Assembly (NCBI GenBank): GCA_049997955.1
Contig: JAEBDY010000002.1
Span: 372,001-436,000 of the forward strand
Direction: 5' to 3'
Source of the DNA: Umezawaea sp049997955
Lineage (GTDB): Bacteria; Actinomycetota; Actinomycetes; Mycobacteriales; Pseudonocardiaceae
Length of the DNA: 64,000 nucleotides
Both the position numbers and the translations under genes were made by a program. How positions within the stretch are numbered: the first letter of the stretch is position 1; each line of letters begins with the position of its first letter. Of this stretch, positions 1 through 7,827 are shown one piece after another. The notes beneath the pieces were generated by a model. It ran no database searches. It saw nothing but the letters and a program-made list of their open reading frames with translations, and was not told where the DNA came from.

Positions 1-1
1 C

Positions 2-535
2 GGCTGGCAGCTGGGCACGCTGCCGCAGGGCTACGACCACAAGTACACGTACACGCACATCGGCTACAACCTGAAGTCCACCGACCAGCAGGCCGCGCTC
101 GGCGTGACCCAGCTGGCGAAGCTGGACCGGTTCTCGGCCGCGCGCAAGCACAACTGGCAGCGGCTGCGCGACGGGCTGGCCGACGTGCCGGGGCTGCTCC
201 TCCCCGAGGCCACCAGGGACAGCGATCCCAGCTGGTTCGGGTTCCTGCTGACGCTCGGCCGCGAACTGCCGTTCCGGCGGGCCGAGCTGATCGCGTTCCT
301 GGAGGGCCGCAAGATCGCGACCCGGCTGCTGTTCGGCGGCAACCTCACCCGCCAGCCCGCCTACCAGGGCGCCGAGTACCGCGTCGTGGGCGACCTGACC
401 AACAGCGACGTCGTCACCGAGCGCACGTTCTGGCTGGGCGTGCACCCGAGGCTGACCGACGAGATGGTCGACTACGTGACCGCGTCGATCCGCGAGTTCA
501 TCCGCTCCAGGGTCGGCGTGCTCACACCCGCCTAG
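2..535 (+). CDS. rfbH: C-terminal part of a PLP-dependent deoxysugar 3-dehydratase (RfbH-like), cut by the window edge
   Basis: The open frame enters from the left edge and ends at a TAG at 533-535, giving 177 residues. The stretch GYDHKYTYTHIGYNLK followed by STDQQAALG is the conserved segment after the PLP site in lipopolysaccharide biosynthesis protein RfbH / CDP-4-keto-6-deoxy-hexose 3-dehydrase, an aminotransferase-fold enzyme that removes the 3-OH of a nucleotide sugar using PMP and an iron-sulphur partner. The LLFGGNLTRQPAY and NSDVVTERTFWLGVHP segments fit the same family. The PLP-binding part is outside the window. It may belong to a deoxysugar or glycan cluster lying to the left. 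Confidence 0.85.
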   Translation, partial: GWQLGTLPQGYDHKYTYTHIGYNLKSTDQQAALGVTQLAKLDRFSAARKHNWQRLRDGLADVPGLLLPEATRDSDPSWFGFLLTLGRELPFRRAELIAFLEGRKIATRLLFGGNLTRQPAYQGAEYRVVGDLTNSDVVTERTFWLGVHPRLTDEMVDYVTASIREFIRSRVGVLTPA

Positions 536-537
536 AG

Positions 538-582
538 CGTGGACGAGGTCCTCACGCGTTGTCGATGAGGACCTCGTCCACG
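538..582. terminator. Perfect 16-bp hairpin shared by two convergent genes
   Basis: CGTGGACGAGGTCCTC (538-553) is exactly complementary to 567-582, with a 13-nt loop. It starts three bases after the stop of the + strand gene and lies inside the last codons of the - strand FBP-domain gene, so it probably ends transcription from both sides. There is no T tract, as is common in actinobacterial terminators. Confidence 0.7.
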
Positions 583-1052
583 AACCGGTTCAGGTTCGAC
601 ACCGTGCGCTCGACGCGCTCGTCCAGGCTCAGCGACTCGGTCGCCTTCGGGCCGGACGCGCTGCGCCTGCCGCGGGTGTACTGGCAGCACGCCAGGTCCG
701 CGCAGGCGTACGTGCCGACGGTGTTGCCGAGCTTGCCCGCCGCGCCGACCCGGCGCGCGGAGAACAGCGACACGTCGGCCTGGCCGTGGACCGTGCAGCA
801 GAAGGCGCACATGGACTGCTTGACCCGGCCCTTCGGCTGGGCCGCGGACTGCAGCGCGAGCCCCACCAGGCCGTCCGGGCGCGGGAGCACGACGTAGGCG
901 TTGTTGACCGCCCTGGGGTCGCGCCAGCCGAGGAAGTCCAGTTCCGACCACTCGACGTCGATCAGCCTGCCCGGCAGCGTCAGGCGTTTCGCCTCGCCCT
1001 TCGAGCAGTTGACGAACGATCCCCTGATGGCACTCTCGGCTAGCGCGTCCAC
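552..1052 (-). CDS. FBP-domain (treble-clef zinc finger) protein
   Basis: 166 residues from a GTG start. The central CAFC motif and the later CADLACC group give the four-cysteine treble-clef zinc finger typical of the FBP domain found at the C-terminus of fibronectin/elongation-factor-G-binding proteins. Proteins of this family in actinomycetes and firmicutes bind EF-G and relate to fusidic acid resistance (the FusB-type fold), so a ribosome or EF-G role is possible but is inference. It is a single gene convergent with the dehydratase. Its 3' end encodes one arm of the terminator hairpin. Confidence 0.75.
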   Translation of the reverse strand: MDALAESAIRGSFVNCSKGEAKRLTLPGRLIDVEWSELDFLGWRDPRAVNNAYVVLPRPDGLVGLALQSAAQPKGRVKQSMCAFCCTVHGQADVSLFSARRVGAAGKLGNTVGTYACADLACCQYTRGRRSASGPKATESLSLDERVERTVSNLNRFVDEVLIDNA

Positions 1053-1092
1053 GATCCGATCATCCGTTCGGGTCCGTTCGGGAGCAACCTGA

Positions 1093-2385
1093 TTAGCCGA
1101 GCAGGGCGTCCACGAAGGCGCCCGGCTCGAACGGGGCGAGGTCGTCCGCGCCTTCGCCGAGGCCGACGAGCTTGACCGGGACGCCGAGTTCGCGCTGCAC
1201 CTGGAAGACGATGCCGCCCTTGGCGGTGCCGTCGAGCTTCGTGAGGACGATGCCGGTGATGGCGACGACGTCGGCGAACACGCGGGCCTGGGTGAGGCCG
1301 TTCTGGCCGGTGGTGGCGTCGAGGACGAGCAGCACCTCGTCCACCTCGGACTGCTTCTCCACGACCCGCTTGACCTTGCCGAGTTCGTCCATCAGGCCGG
1401 TCTTGGTGTGCAGGCGGCCCGCGGTGTCGATCAGCACCGTGTCCACGCCGAGTTCGATGCCGCGCTTGACCGCCTCGAACGCCACCGAGGCCGGGTCGCC
1501 GTTCTCCGGGCCGCGCACGGTGTCCGCGCCGACCCGTGAGCCCCAGGTCTGGAGCTGGTCGGCGGCGGCGGCGCGGAACGTGTCCGCCGCGCCCAGCAGG
1601 ACGGTGCGGCCGTCGGCGACGAGGACGCGGGCCAGTTTGCCGGTGGTGGTGGTCTTGCCGACGCCGTTGACGCCGACGACCAGTGCCACGGCGGGTTTGC
1701 CGCCCGCGTGCGGGAGGGCGCGGACGGAGCGGTCCAGTTCCGGGCGGAGCTTCTCGACCAGCACCTCGCGCAGCAGCGCGCGCGCCTGCTCCGCGCTGCG
1801 GACGCCGCGCGACACGATCTCCGCGCGCAGCGTCTCGACGATCTCCATCGTGGTGGCCGCGCCGAGGTCGGCGAGCAGCAGCGTGTCCTCGACCTCGGTC
1901 CAGGAGTCCTCGTCCAGGTCGCCTGCGCCGAGCAGGCCGAGCAGACCGGTGCCGAACGTGGAGCGGGACCGGGAAAGCCTGCCGCGCAGCCGTTCCAGCC
2001 TGCCGGAGGTCGGCTCGATCTCGTCCAGCGCGGGCTCGTCGTCGACGTGCTCGGGCTCGACTTCGGGTGCGGGGGCGACCACCGCCGCGTCGGGCAGTGC
2101 GACGTCCACCAGCGGGCGCTTCACCGAATCGCGAGGCACCGCGGCGTCGTCGCCGACACCGGGCTGGCCGTCGACCTCCGTGCGTTCGGCCACGGGGTGC
2201 TCGGACGGGGCGAACGCGATGGCGCCACCCGCCTTGTACCCGGCGGCCTTCGGGGTCTCCTGCTCCTTGGCGAGGCTGATCCGCCTCCGGCGGGCCAGCA
2301 CGACACCGACGACGAGGGCGACCGCGAGCACGGCCACGACGGCTACAACGATCCAGATCACGGACGAGGTCGACACGGGCGTCAT
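1093..2385 (-). CDS. ftsY: Signal recognition particle receptor FtsY
   Basis: 430 residues starting at the ATG at 2385; an upstream in-frame start at 2418 is possible. It begins with one membrane segment (about residues 8-30, ending LARRRR), continues with an acidic, Ala/Val/Pro-rich linker to about residue 125, then the SRP54-type NG GTPase domain. The GTPase motifs are visible: GVNGVGKTTTTGKL (P loop, about residue 238), DTFRAAAADQL, DTAGRLHT, TKLDGTAKGG and a C-terminal GLGEGADDL. FtsY docks Ffh-bound ribosomes at the membrane. The N-terminal membrane anchor is the usual actinobacterial form. It is divergent from anmK. Confidence 0.97.
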   Translation of the reverse strand: MTPVSTSSVIWIVVAVVAVLAVALVVGVVLARRRRISLAKEQETPKAAGYKAGGAIAFAPSEHPVAERTEVDGQPGVGDDAAVPRDSVKRPLVDVALPDAAVVAPAPEVEPEHVDDEPALDEIEPTSGRLERLRGRLSRSRSTFGTGLLGLLGAGDLDEDSWTEVEDTLLLADLGAATTMEIVETLRAEIVSRGVRSAEQARALLREVLVEKLRPELDRSVRALPHAGGKPAVALVVGVNGVGKTTTTGKLARVLVADGRTVLLGAADTFRAAAADQLQTWGSRVGADTVRGPENGDPASVAFEAVKRGIELGVDTVLIDTAGRLHTKTGLMDELGKVKRVVEKQSEVDEVLLVLDATTGQNGLTQARVFADVVAITGIVLTKLDGTAKGGIVFQVQRELGVPVKLVGLGEGADDLAPFEPGAFVDALLG

Positions 2386-2492
2386 CCTCGCACGATGCCC
2401 CGTGTGACCAGCCGACAAACCACGCTCACGATCGGCGAATTACCCACGAGCAGGCCTTGCGGTCCAACGCCGTGTGCAATAGACCACACGAC

Positions 2493-3641
2493 ATGAAGGT
2501 CATCGGGGTGATCTCGGGTACGTCGATGGACGCCGTCGACGTCGCCCTCGCCGATCTCCGGCTCGACGGCGACACCGTGGTGCTGACGCCGCTGCGGCAT
2601 GCCGAACACCCGTTCCCCGCCGATGTGCGCACCGGATCCGCCGAGGAGATCTGCCAGGCGGACACCCGGCTGGGGCAGGCGTTCGCCGCCGCCGCGGTCG
2701 CGATGGGCGACGCCGACCTGGTCGCCTCGCTCGGGCAGACCGTGCACCACTGGGTCGAGGACGGCCGGTGCCTCGGCACGCTCCAGCTCGGCCAGCCCGC
2801 GTGGATCGCCGAGGCGACCGGGCTGCCGGTCGTGGCCGACCTGCGGGTGCGCGACGTCGCAGCGGGAGGTCACGGAGCGCCGCTGGCGAGCACCCTGGAC
2901 GCGCTGTGGCTCGCCGACCTGGCGGCGTCCACCGGCCGTCCCGCCGTCGCGCTGAACATCGGCGGGATCGCCAACGTCACGGTCGTGGCGCCCGGCCGCC
3001 CTCCGGTCGCCTACGACACCGGGCCGGGCAACGCGCTGCTCGACGCGGCCGTGCTGGAGCTGTCGCACGGCCTGCGCACGCACGACGTGGACGGCGAGCT
3101 GGCGCTGCGCGGCACGGTGGTCCCCGCCCTGCTGGACGCGCTGCTCGCCGACCCTTACTACGCGAGGCCGGCGCCGAAGTCGACCGGCAAGGAGCACTTC
3201 GACCTCGCCCACCTGCACCGGAACACCGCGGAGACGGTGCGCGGCGAGGACATGGTGGCGACGCTGGTCGAGCTGACCGCGCGCACGATCGCCGACGCGT
3301 GCCGGGGCGCGGGGATCGTCGTCGGGTCCGGCGGCGGGATGCGGAACCCCGCAGTCGTCGCGGCCCTGACCCGCGCGCTCGACGGCGTCGACCTCGTCAC
3401 GAGCGACTCGCTGGGGCTGCCGTCGGACGCCAAGGAGGCCTACCTCAGCGCCCTGCTCGGCTTCCTGACCTGGCACGGCGTCCCCGCCAACGCGCCGAGC
3501 GCCACCGGCGCGTCCGGCCCTCGCCTGCTCGGCGCCATCACGCCGGGCCGTGATCCACTTCGCTTGCCGGACCCGGCGGGCACTCCCGTCACCCGACTGA
3601 GGATCAGCACACCTCCAGGAGGCCCCAGTGCGCGCCCTTGA
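2493..3641 (+). CDS. anmK: Anhydro-N-acetylmuramic acid kinase
   Basis: 382 residues. The ATG at 2493 places the family start MKVIGVISGTSMDAVDVAL directly at the N-terminus; an ATG 36 bases upstream would add 12 unrelated residues. The kinase motifs GTSMDAVD, GHGAPLAS, NIGGIANVT and DTGPGNALLD are present. AnmK opens 1,6-anhydro-MurNAc from peptidoglycan turnover and phosphorylates it to MurNAc-6-P. The stop lies 14 bases inside the next gene, a sodium:solute symporter, so the two are translationally coupled and probably form one uptake/recycling unit. Confidence 0.95.
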   Translation: MKVIGVISGTSMDAVDVALADLRLDGDTVVLTPLRHAEHPFPADVRTGSAEEICQADTRLGQAFAAAAVAMGDADLVASLGQTVHHWVEDGRCLGTLQLGQPAWIAEATGLPVVADLRVRDVAAGGHGAPLASTLDALWLADLAASTGRPAVALNIGGIANVTVVAPGRPPVAYDTGPGNALLDAAVLELSHGLRTHDVDGELALRGTVVPALLDALLADPYYARPAPKSTGKEHFDLAHLHRNTAETVRGEDMVATLVELTARTIADACRGAGIVVGSGGGMRNPAVVAALTRALDGVDLVTSDSLGLPSDAKEAYLSALLGFLTWHGVPANAPSATGASGPRLLGAITPGRDPLRLPDPAGTPVTRLRISTPPGGPSARP

Positions 3642-5169
3642 CCTCGCCATCATCGCGATCTTCCTGGTGGGCATGCCCCTGCTGGGGGTGTGGATCGGCG
3701 GCAGGCAGAAGTCGTCGACCGACTACTTCGTCAGCGAGAAGCGCATCTCGTGGTGGGTCGTGTGCGTGTCCGTCGTGTCCGCGGAGACGTCGACGCTGAC
3801 CGTGCTGAGCGTGCCGACGATCGCGTACCTGGCGACGCCCGAAGCGGGCGGGATGACGTTCCTGTCGCTGGCGATCGGCTACCTGCTCGGCCGGATCGTG
3901 GTGTCGTTCGTGCTGCTGCCGAAGTACATCGCCGGCGACCTCGTGACGGCCTACGGGTTCCTCGGGCAGCGGTTCGGCAAGGGCCTGCAGAGCACGGCGT
4001 CCGTGACGTTCCTGCTGACCAGGCTGCTCGCCGACGGGCTGCGGCTGTTCGCCACGGCGATCCCGGTCAAGGTCGTGCTGGCCAGCTACGGCGTGACCGC
4101 GTCGTACTGGCTGATCGTGCTGGCGCTCGGCGTCGCGATGGTGCTCTACAGCTTCTTCGGCGGTGTGCGGGCGGTCGTGTGGGTCGACGCGATCCAGATG
4201 CTCTGGTACGTCCTGGGCGCGGTCGCGGTGATCGTCGTGCTGTCCGGCAAGCTGCCGGACGGCTGGTTCGGGCGGGCCGTCGACGCCGACAAGTTCCAGG
4301 TGATCGACGTGTCGTCCAGCCCGTTGACCAGCCAGTACGCGATCCTGACGGCCCTGGTCGGCGGTGCGGTGCTGTCGATGGCGTCGCACGGGGCCGACCA
4401 GCTGATCGTGCAGCGGCTGATGGCGACCAAGGACGTGCGGGCGAGCCAGAAGGCGCTGATCGCCAGCGGTGTCGTGGTGTTCGTGCAGTTCGCGCTGTTC
4501 CTGTTCATCGGCGTGATGCTGTGGGCGTTCTACAACGCGGCGAAGCCGGTGCAGGACCTGAAGCTCGGCAACAACGACGAGCTGTTCGCCAGCTTCATCG
4601 TCAACGACATGCCGTCCGGCCTGTCCGGGTTCGTCATCGCGGGCATCCTGGCCGCCGCGCTGAGCTCCTCGCTGGGGGCGCTCGCGTCCTCGACCGTGAC
4701 GGACGTCTACCAGAACGTCGTGCGGCGCGAGCTGACCGACGCGGAGGTCTTCAGGCACGGGCGCGTCTGGACCGTCATCTGGGCCGGGCTGCTCATCGTC
4801 TGCGCGGGCCTGTTCGCCACCGTCACCAAGCGGGGCAACCCGATCGTCGAGCAGGGCCTGTCCATCGCGGGCTTCACCTACGGCGCGCTGCTCGGCGCGT
4901 TCTTCCTGGGGCTGGTCTTCAAGGCCGCCAAGCAGGTCGACGCGATCGTCGCGTTCGTCACCACCGTCGTCGTGATGGCCTTCGTCATCCTCGGGGTCAA
5001 GTTCGTCGGCCCCGACCTGTCGCTGGAGATCAGCTTCGCCGCGGCGAGCGCCACGGCGAAGGTCCTGGCCTACCCCTGGTACACCCCGCTCGGGGTGCTG
5101 GTCACGCTGGTGGTGGGCGGGCTGCTCTCCTTGCGGCACAGGGCACCGGTCGCCTCACGCGACCTTTGA
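3628..5169 (+). CDS. Sodium:solute symporter (SSS family)
   Basis: 513 residues with about 13 hydrophobic segments. The N-terminal KSSTDYFVSEKRISWW and the following SVVSAETSTLTVLSVP region match the SSS (SLC5) fold, including the TM1 region that lines the sodium/substrate site. The GTG start at 3628 is preceded by AGGAGG at 3617-3622, a strong ribosome site located inside the end of anmK. Coupling to anmK suggests that the substrate is a cell-wall amino sugar (anhydro-MurNAc, MurNAc or a sialic-acid-like sugar), but this is inferred from context only. The 3' end overlaps the opposing GNAT gene by 15 bases. Confidence 0.85.
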   Translation: MRALDLAIIAIFLVGMPLLGVWIGGRQKSSTDYFVSEKRISWWVVCVSVVSAETSTLTVLSVPTIAYLATPEAGGMTFLSLAIGYLLGRIVVSFVLLPKYIAGDLVTAYGFLGQRFGKGLQSTASVTFLLTRLLADGLRLFATAIPVKVVLASYGVTASYWLIVLALGVAMVLYSFFGGVRAVVWVDAIQMLWYVLGAVAVIVVLSGKLPDGWFGRAVDADKFQVIDVSSSPLTSQYAILTALVGGAVLSMASHGADQLIVQRLMATKDVRASQKALIASGVVVFVQFALFLFIGVMLWAFYNAAKPVQDLKLGNNDELFASFIVNDMPSGLSGFVIAGILAAALSSSLGALASSTVTDVYQNVVRRELTDAEVFRHGRVWTVIWAGLLIVCAGLFATVTKRGNPIVEQGLSIAGFTYGALLGAFFLGLVFKAAKQVDAIVAFVTTVVVMAFVILGVKFVGPDLSLEISFAAASATAKVLAYPWYTPLGVLVTLVVGGLLSLRHRAPVASRDL

Positions 5170-6102
5170 CCGGTACGCCACCAGCTCGACGTGCAGCCGG
5201 AACCCCAGCCGCCCGAACATCCGCTCCGACGACTCGTTGCCCGCCAGGATCGACGCCGCGGCCTGCGGTCGCGCCCCGTGCTCGGCCGCGAGCTTCCAGA
5301 CCAGCTCCGTGACCAGCGCCGCCCCCACGCCCTGACCTCGGAGGTCCGGCTCCACCGCGACGAAGTCGACGTAGTACTCCTCGGCCTGCGCCTTGCCGGT
5401 CGCGTACCCGAGCACCCGATCACCGTCCATGGCGACCACGACGGTCCGGTCGGTCGACTCGCCCACCAGCGTCGCCCCGGACAGGTAGGTGCGCGGGAAG
5501 CACCGCTCGTGCAGCACGGCCACCGCCTCGTGCACCGCGGCGTCGGTCGGCAGCACCCGCATCTCCCGCGCCGGGCCGGTGCGCGGACACCCCGCCTCAC
5601 GCAGGAGAAGAGCCCTCAGACCGTCGCCGTCGAGCACGAAGACGCTGGACGGCTTGCCCTTCGCGAACCCGTGCCGGGTCGCGAACGCCTCCAGCCGCCG
5701 GTGGTCGGTGTGCCCGAACAGCTCCCGGTCGGGCACGGCGTCGAGCAGGCGGGCGGCCGTCCGGTAGAGCGCGTCGGCGGTCTGGTCCCAGATCCGGCTG
5801 CCCGCCGGGTGGTTGACCGGCACGTCCACGAACGGCCCGTGCAGCCAGGCCCGGTTCAGCTCGGCGTCGACTTCGACGCTGAGCACGCCGCACACGCGGC
5901 CCGAGTCGTCGGTGGCGACCACCGTGCAGGACGGCCAGTCGGGTTCGAACTCGGCGAGCTCCTCGGTCAGTTCACCGGGTGTCTCACCGAGGTAGCCGAT
6001 GTGGTGGGCGCTGTCGGCCTGGAGGCGGACGAGCAGCGCGAGGACGGCGCTGAGGTCGCCGGGAACGGCGAAACGGGTGTCGTACATGTCTGGAATGGTC
6101 AC
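5155..6102 (-). CDS. Tandem-domain GNAT N-acetyltransferase
   Basis: 315 residues with two GNAT folds. The first spans about residues 5-150 and is weakly conserved. The second spans about 175-315 and carries the acetyl-CoA motif VEPDLRGQGVGAALV, followed by AGNESSERMFGRLGF. The double-GNAT layout resembles mycothiol synthase MshD, but I see no other basis for that assignment and the substrate is unknown. The start could be the GTG at 6102 or the ATG at 6087 (MYDTRF). It overlaps the symporter tail-to-tail by 15 bases. Confidence 0.75.
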   Translation of the reverse strand: MTIPDMYDTRFAVPGDLSAVLALLVRLQADSAHHIGYLGETPGELTEELAEFEPDWPSCTVVATDDSGRVCGVLSVEVDAELNRAWLHGPFVDVPVNHPAGSRIWDQTADALYRTAARLLDAVPDRELFGHTDHRRLEAFATRHGFAKGKPSSVFVLDGDGLRALLLREAGCPRTGPAREMRVLPTDAAVHEAVAVLHERCFPRTYLSGATLVGESTDRTVVVAMDGDRVLGYATGKAQAEEYYVDFVAVEPDLRGQGVGAALVTELVWKLAAEHGARPQAAASILAGNESSERMFGRLGFRLHVELVAYRSKVA

Positions 6103-6137
6103 CCTCGAAGCCGACCGAAGCGAGGGAGTTTTCCAGC

Positions 6138-6713
6138 GTGGACACGAGTGATCTCCGGGCCGTCGCGGGCGAGTGCGCGGAGTACCTGGATTCGACGGTC
6201 GCGGCGGACTGGACGACGCCGATCCCGGACATGGAGTGGACCGTCGCCCAAGCCGTCGCGCACGTCTGCGACACCGTGCTCTGGTACGCGACGGACTTCG
6301 TCGCAGGCCCGGTCGAGCTGAGCACGATGGACCTGGCCGTGCGCCCCACCGCTCCGCCCGCGGAGCTGGTCAGGACGCTGCGGACGTTCACCGAGGTGCT
6401 GGCGCGGGCGTTGGACGGCGGCGCTCCGGGCGACCGCGGCTGGCACGACTTCGGCTCACCGGACGTGTCCGGGGTCGTGGGCATGGCGTGCGACGAGCTG
6501 CTGGTCCACACCGGCGACGCGGCCTCCGGCCTGGGCACCCCCTTCACCCCCTCACCGCTGCTGGTGCGGCGAACCGTCCACCGCCTGTTCCCCGAAGCCC
6601 CGCCCGGCCACGAACCGTGGGCGACCCTGCTGTGGGCGAACGGCCGGGTGCCACTGGGTGGGACGCCGAGGAGGGAGAAGTGGACGTGGCGCTGCGCCCC
6701 CCTGGACGACTGA
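6138..6713 (+). CDS. DinB / mycothiol-dependent maleylpyruvate isomerase N-terminal-fold protein
   Basis: 191 residues from a GTG start. The N-terminal helical region (MEWTVAQAVAHVCDTVLWY) carries a metal-ligand-type histidine in the AHVCD context, and MACDELLVHTGDAA supplies another, as in the DinB-like four-helix proteins annotated as TIGR03086 or maleylpyruvate isomerase N-terminal. In actinomycetes this superfamily includes mycothiol-dependent enzymes, so a thiol-transfer or detoxification role is plausible but unproven. It stands alone, divergent from the GNAT gene. Confidence 0.65.
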   Translation: MDTSDLRAVAGECAEYLDSTVAADWTTPIPDMEWTVAQAVAHVCDTVLWYATDFVAGPVELSTMDLAVRPTAPPAELVRTLRTFTEVLARALDGGAPGDRGWHDFGSPDVSGVVGMACDELLVHTGDAASGLGTPFTPSPLLVRRTVHRLFPEAPPGHEPWATLLWANGRVPLGGTPRREKWTWRCAPLDD

Positions 6714-6793
6714 CGAGTGCCGAATCGCCGGACGAGGAACCGGCCGCGTGTCATCATCGTCTACAGGACTGGGTGTGAGGGGAGCACGGAGTC

Positions 6794-7204
6794 ATGGCAC
6801 TCATCGGATTCAACGCGATCACCGCGGGCGCGGCGGGCGCAGCGGTCGGCGCCGCCATCGGCTCGAGCGCAGGCACCGGCGCGGGCACGACGGCCATGCA
6901 GGTCGACATCGACCAGGCACCGCAGTTGATCGCAGGCCTGGAAGCGGCCATCGAGAAGCTCCAGGACGCCTCCAGGCACTCCGACGCGCTCGCCGCGACC
7001 CCGGCTCCGGGCCAAGACCCCTACAGCGAGAACGCCACCGACGCGATCCGCAAATCCGCAGGCGGTACCGAGGGCGGATACGCGTGGGCGAACAAGAAGG
7101 CCCGTGAAGCTCTCCAGAAGACCATCGACAACATCAAGCAGTCGATGCAGGACTACAGCCAGACGGACAGCGCAGCCCGCGACTCGTTGAAGCCGAAGGA
7201 ATGA
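6794..7204 (+). CDS. Small helical protein of the ESX accessory cluster
   Basis: 136 residues. A Gly/Ala-rich hydrophobic N-terminus (ITAGAAGAAVGAAIGSSAG) is followed by a helical region with VDIDQAPQLIAGLEAAIEKL, as expected for the first helix of WXG100-like secreted proteins, though no clear WXG motif is visible. The stop overlaps the next gene by four bases (ATGA), so it is co-translated with the DUF3558 lipoprotein. Position before the PPE-like and EspG genes suggests a type VII secretion substrate or partner. Function is otherwise unknown. Confidence 0.6.
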   Translation: MALIGFNAITAGAAGAAVGAAIGSSAGTGAGTTAMQVDIDQAPQLIAGLEAAIEKLQDASRHSDALAATPAPGQDPYSENATDAIRKSAGGTEGGYAWANKKAREALQKTIDNIKQSMQDYSQTDSAARDSLKPKE

Positions 7205-7824
7205 CCGTGTTGAGGCCCACCCTTTTGGTCCTGCTGGCGACGACCACGTCGATCCTCCTCGTATCCGGGTGCACCGGAACGAACGGGGGAAAGGCAACGT
7301 CGGCAACCAGCGCTGCAACCGGGAAAAGCGCCGGTCCCACTAGCACCGCCACCACTTCGGGCAGTTCGTTCGAAGGGGTGGAACTCGATTCCAGCAAGTT
7401 CGCGGACAAGCCCTGCGATGCCTTGACCCCTGCTCAGGTCGCCCCGCTCGGCCCCTTCAAGGCGACCGAACCCGGAACGAGCCCGCTCGGCGCGAACTGC
7501 ACCTTCCGAGCCCAGAAGGTCCTTGAGGGAATCACGTACGAAGTTACTATTTCCAGCAATGGGAACACGATCGAGTCGATCACCAAGAACGTGAAGAGCC
7601 AGAACCTGCCGGTCATCAAGGAGACAAAGGTCTCCGGTTACGCGGCCACCAACTGGGACGGGACGAACGCGCAGGGTTCTTGCTACACGGCGGTGGGCAC
7701 GTCCAGCAAGAACGCGATCGCGGTCAGCTTGATCACCGAGAACTCCGCGCTGCCGCAGTACAAAGACCCTTGCGCCGCCACCGAGCAGATCGCGGCCCTC
7801 GTGGTCCAGAACCTGAAGGGGTAA
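7201..7824 (+). CDS. DUF3558-type lipoprotein
   Basis: 207 residues. The signal peptide TLLVLLATTTSILLVSGC ends in a lipobox (VSGC), followed by a Thr/Ser/Ala-rich linker to about residue 55 and a globular domain beginning KPCDALTPAQVAPLG. The CDALT and GANCTF cysteines and the late CYTAVG/PCAATEQ cysteines match DUF3558, a family of surface lipoproteins found near type VII secretion genes in Pseudonocardiales. It overlaps the preceding gene by four bases and is three bases from the PPE-like gene, so the four genes from 6794 to 10013 look like one operon. Confidence 0.75.
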   Translation: MTVLRPTLLVLLATTTSILLVSGCTGTNGGKATSATSAATGKSAGPTSTATTSGSSFEGVELDSSKFADKPCDALTPAQVAPLGPFKATEPGTSPLGANCTFRAQKVLEGITYEVTISSNGNTIESITKNVKSQNLPVIKETKVSGYAATNWDGTNAQGSCYTAVGTSSKNAIAVSLITENSALPQYKDPCAATEQIAALVVQNLKG

Positions 7825-7827
7825 CCG

